Positions 5,094 through 7,102 of a stretch of 7,102 bases of DNA are shown piece after piece. The translations under genes were made by a program, and so were the position numbers. Every line of letters begins with the position of its first letter. The first letter of the stretch is position 1. The stretch comes from Oscillospiraceae bacterium (GTDB lineage Bacteria > Bacillota > Clostridia > Oscillospirales > Ruminococcaceae): NCBI GenBank assembly GCA_019420135.1, contig JAHZHS010000109.1, forward strand, positions 1-7,102. Reading direction: 5' to 3'. Under the pieces are notes generated by a model. The model did no database searches, was not told the origin of the DNA, and worked only from the letters and a program-made list of their open reading frames with translations.

Positions 5094-6478
5094 TCATGCC
5101 GGGACCTGTTTCGATCCCGCTGCCGCCGGAGGTTGCGTCGCTGCTGGCCCGGCTGGAATCTGCCGGGCATACGGCTTACGTGGTGGGCGGATGTGTGCGG
5201 GACATCCTGCTGGGCATCACGCCGGGAGACTGGGATATCTGTACTTCCGCCATGCCGGAGCAGACCCAGGAGATTTTTGCGGACTGCCGGCAGGTGCTGA
5301 CCGGCATCAAACACGGCACCGTCACGGTGATCTGCGGCGGAAAGGCCTATGAGATAACAACCTACCGGAAGGATGGCGACTATCTGGATCACCGGCACCC
5401 GCAGGACGTGCACTTTGTGCCCCGGGTGGAGGAAGATCTGGCACGGCGGGACTTTACCGTCAACGCCATGGCATACAATCCCGGAACGGGGCTTGTGGAC
5501 TGCTTCGGCGGGCGGCGGGATCTGGCCGATCACGTGGTCCGCTGCGTGGGGGAGCCCTCCGCTCGCTTTGGGGAGGATGCCCTCCGCGTGCTGCGTGCGG
5601 TGCGGTTTGCCGCCAAGCTGGATTTTACCATTGATCCGGATACAGCCCGCGCTGCCGAGACACAATGCGGCAGTGTGCAGACCGTCTCGCCCGAGCGCAT
5701 CTTTGCCGAGCTGGACAAGCTGCTGGCAGGCCTGGCGGCGGGGCGTGTTCTTGCCGAGTATGGCCGGATCCTGACAGGAGCCTTGCCGGAGGTCGCCGCC
5801 TGCATCGGCTGTACTCAGCCGGGGCGCTGGCATTGCTATGATGTCTGGCAGCATACGGCCGCGGCGGTGGGGGCGGTCCGCCCGGACCTCACACCGGAGA
5901 GTGCCCGCATTGTGCGGTGGACAATGCTCCTGCACGATATGGCAAAGCCCCTCTGCCGCACGGAGGACCCGGACGGTACTGCCCATTTCCCGGGACATAA
6001 TCAGCGGGGTGCCCGAATAGCGGATCAGATTCTGCAGCGTCTGCGGGCCCCCACAGTTCTGCGGCTGGAAGTTTGCAGTCTGGTGGGAGTGCACGACGGC
6101 CCTCTGCCGGAGGACAGCCCCGCCATCCTGCGTTTGCTGGGGGAGCATGGAGAAATCTGGCTCACCCGGCTGTGCGCAGTCAAGCTGGCCGATCTTGCCG
6201 CCCATGCCCGCAACCCGGCGGTTGCCGCCCGGGAGGCAGAAGTCCTCTCCTTTGAATCGCAAATGCACATGCTGGCCCGCACTGGCTGCTACACCCTGCG
6301 TCAGCTTCAGGTCGGCGGAGGCGACGCCCTTGCGGCAGGCATCCGGCCCGGTCCGGCGGTGGGGGAGGCTCTGCACCGACTGCTGGAACAGGTAATGGAC
6401 GGTCAGCTTCCCAACGACCGTGCTGTGCTGCTTCAGGAACTGAAAAACCATGCGGCCTGCAAAAACAGACCGGGATAA
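5090..6478 (+). CDS. cca: CCA-adding tRNA nucleotidyltransferase with HD domain
   Basis: A 462-residue class II nucleotidyltransferase that adds or repairs the 3'-terminal CCA of tRNA from CTP and ATP without a template. Visible motifs: GGCVRD (33-38), the catalytic DWD (47-49), a flexible-loop region (about 91-118), RRDFTVNAMAY (119-129), GEDALRVLRAVRF (161-173) containing the EDxxR base-selecting motif (162-166), and ERIFAELDKLL (202-212). A C-terminal HD domain has H255, LLHDMAKP (280-287) and HFPGH (299-303), a possible phosphohydrolase site. The presence of flexible-loop, EDxxR and HD regions favours a full CCA-adding enzyme over a split CC- or A-adding form, but this is not certain. The ATG at 5090 overlaps the upstream stop; ATG 5096 is an alternative. 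There is no strong ribosome binding site, consistent with coupling. A strong terminator follows two bases after the stop. Confidence 0.95.
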   Translation: MIMPGPVSIPLPPEVASLLARLESAGHTAYVVGGCVRDILLGITPGDWDICTSAMPEQTQEIFADCRQVLTGIKHGTVTVICGGKAYEITTYRKDGDYLDHRHPQDVHFVPRVEEDLARRDFTVNAMAYNPGTGLVDCFGGRRDLADHVVRCVGEPSARFGEDALRVLRAVRFAAKLDFTIDPDTARAAETQCGSVQTVSPERIFAELDKLLAGLAAGRVLAEYGRILTGALPEVAACIGCTQPGRWHCYDVWQHTAAAVGAVRPDLTPESARIVRWTMLLHDMAKPLCRTEDPDGTAHFPGHNQRGARIADQILQRLRAPTVLRLEVCSLVGVHDGPLPEDSPAILRLLGEHGEIWLTRLCAVKLADLAAHARNPAVAAREAEVLSFESQMHMLARTGCYTLRQLQVGGGDALAAGIRPGPAVGEALHRLLEQVMDGQLPNDRAVLLQELKNHAACKNRPG

Positions 6479-6480
6479 AG

Positions 6481-6534
6481 AAAACATCCGCTTCCGTTGC
6501 CAGAACAGGCAAACGGAAGCGGATGTTTTTGTTT
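6481..6534. terminator. Strong terminator after cca, likely bidirectional
   Basis: An 18-bp perfect stem (6481-6498 with 6512-6529) continues with GCC/GGC (6499-6501 with 6508-6510) past one bulged A, capped by a 6-base loop. It is followed by TTTTTGTTT on the plus strand and TTTTCTTTA on the minus strand. It begins two bases after the cca stop codon. This is the clearest intrinsic terminator in the window and could also stop minus-strand transcripts coming from the pckA side. Confidence 0.92.
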
Positions 6535-6540
6535 CCCGGG

Positions 6541-6856
6541 ATGGGAGGACGGGACCGACTGAGACGTTCGGGAACCGTGCCTGCATCCGGGGAAAACGGA
6601 ATATCCCGCCGAACAGTCCGAGTTCTGAAAACGATCAGGGGCATATAACTGACAAACAATGTCCTGAGCAGCGCACCGAGGATGACGATGTATCCCATCG
6701 CCTTGCGAAGGATACGGGACTAGTGCTGTGCAGAAACTGATACAGCAAAAAGTATTGCCCCGGCCCCGGCAAGGGCAGATTTGGGGCCGCCCGGGGTGGG
6801 GAGAGGGCGTATAGGACAAGGCACAGCGACAATGCCAGCATTGCTGCATGAAACAT
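6541..6856 (-). pseudogene. Possible frameshifted membrane-protein remnant
   Basis: No intact gene is convincing in this stretch. On the minus strand, ATG at 6856-6854 opens a 73-residue frame whose first part is hydrophobic (AAMLALSLCLVLYAL, then QYFLLYQFLHSTSP) but which turns non-descript after about residue 50. At that point another minus frame, free of stops from about 6717, reads RKAMGYIVILGALLRTLFVS and MPLIVFRTR, again a convincing membrane segment followed by basic residues. Joining the two frames near 6700-6720 would give a small multi-span protein lying between the pckA and cca terminators. The second frame has no stop before the cca hairpin. A decayed gene, a sequencing error or chance are all possible. 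Confidence 0.28.
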
Positions 6857-6894
6857 AAAAACTCCCCGCCCCGGGGAACCGGGACGGGGAGTTT
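6854..6894 (-). terminator. Intrinsic terminator of pckA
   Basis: AAACTCCCCG (6859-6868) pairs with CGGGGAGTTT (6885-6894), and inside it CCCGG (6870-6874) with CCGGG (6879-6883), separated by one mismatch and closed by a 4-base loop. On the minus strand the stem is followed by a TTTTTATGTTT run. It lies 36 bases past the pckA stop and is a typical intrinsic terminator. Confidence 0.88.
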
Positions 6895-6930
6895 GGTCAT
6901 GACGCTTGCGCGGTCAGTGCGAAAGGAGGC

Positions 6931-7102
6931 TTACAGCTGGGGACCAGCGGAAACCAGGGCCTTGCCGGCCTCGTTGCTCTCGTACTTGACGAAGTTCTTC
7001 TGGAAGCGGGAAGCAAGATCCTTGGCCTTGGCATCCCATTCGGAAGCGTCGGCGTAGGTGTCGCGAGGATCGAGGATCTTCGGATCGACGCCGGGCAGCT
7101 CG
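6931..7102 (-). CDS. pckA: ATP-dependent phosphoenolpyruvate carboxykinase, C-terminal end (truncated by window)
   Basis: The minus strand from the window edge reads a 56-residue end, ELPGVDPKILDPRDTYAD, then EWDAKAKDLASRFQKNFVKY, and finishes NEAGKALVSAGPQL before the TAA at 6933-6931. This matches, from memory, the C-terminus of ATP-type PEP carboxykinase, whose Escherichia coli form ends AGAALVAAGPKL and has the same DPR(D/N)TY motif and spacing. The enzyme interconverts oxaloacetate plus ATP with phosphoenolpyruvate, CO2 and ADP in the cytosol. In fermenting anaerobes it often runs toward oxaloacetate. The nucleotide- and metal-binding sites lie outside the window. It is convergent with cca, and its own terminator follows at 6854-6894. 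Confidence 0.93.
   Translation of the reverse strand, partial: ELPGVDPKILDPRDTYADASEWDAKAKDLASRFQKNFVKYESNEAGKALVSAGPQL

Noticed and set aside
4946..6586. Very long open frame on the minus strand opposite cca
   Set aside because: It is antisense to a clear cca gene, has no ribosome binding site or recognisable domain, and its composition (rich in R, G, P, H, Q) is typical of the shadow of a GC-rich gene.
6450..6740. Plus-strand frame after cca
   Set aside because: It runs through the cca terminator hairpin, is rich in charged residues without structure, and has no ribosome binding site.
6922..6929. Perfect AAAGGAGG on the plus strand
   Set aside because: No start codon at proper spacing and no credible plus-strand gene follows; it lies just past the 3' end of pckA on the other strand.

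Overview
The window looks like chromosomal DNA from a GC-rich, low-redundancy Firmicute, most likely a Clostridia member of the Oscillospiraceae/Ruminococcaceae (Faecalibacterium, Gemmiger or Subdoligranulum type). This is inferred from Shine-Dalgarno sites of the AGGAGG type before almost every gene, the style of the pncB, cca and pckA proteins, and high GC in third codon positions. There are no mobile elements, rRNA, tRNA or CRISPR repeats.

Layout, left to right. The 3' end of nicotinate phosphoribosyltransferase (pncB, +) ends at a GC-rich hairpin (357-396). A small four-helix membrane protein of the CmpB-like 'ABC transporter permease' family (537-929, +) follows after a leader that can form two alternative hairpins. 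Next comes a 37-residue protein (1038-1151, +) with its own extended -10 promoter. A HAD-superfamily phosphatase (1368-2021, TTG start) and a family 2 glycosyltransferase (2065-3084) probably form an operon. It ends at a hairpin (3103-3154) shared with a convergent MerR-type regulator (3182-4096, -), which carries two membrane segments at its C-terminus. Divergent from merR is an 80-residue membrane protein (4209-4451, +). Downstream, a structured leader precedes an unrecognised 130-residue protein (4701-5093). That gene overlaps the CCA-adding tRNA nucleotidyltransferase gene (5090-6478) by ATGA. A very strong hairpin (6481-6529) closes that operon. The last part (6541-6930) has no convincing intact gene. 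It may hold a frameshifted membrane-protein remnant on the minus strand and contains the terminator of pckA, whose 3' end (-) runs off the window.

How things fit: most genes are housekeeping (NAD salvage, tRNA 3'-end maturation, PEP/oxaloacetate exchange) or accessory cell-envelope functions (glycosyltransferase plus phosphatase). The least ordinary part is 4097-4700. It has a membrane-anchored MerR-type regulator, a divergent small membrane protein, and a MerR-type promoter (TTGACC, 19-bp spacer with a TTCCA/TGGAA dyad, TATAAT). That promoter points back across the small gene toward merR. Just beyond it lies a leader that can fold into a long multi-branched structure before the next operon. 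I see no strong evidence for a wholly new system; this circuit is the best candidate for follow-up.
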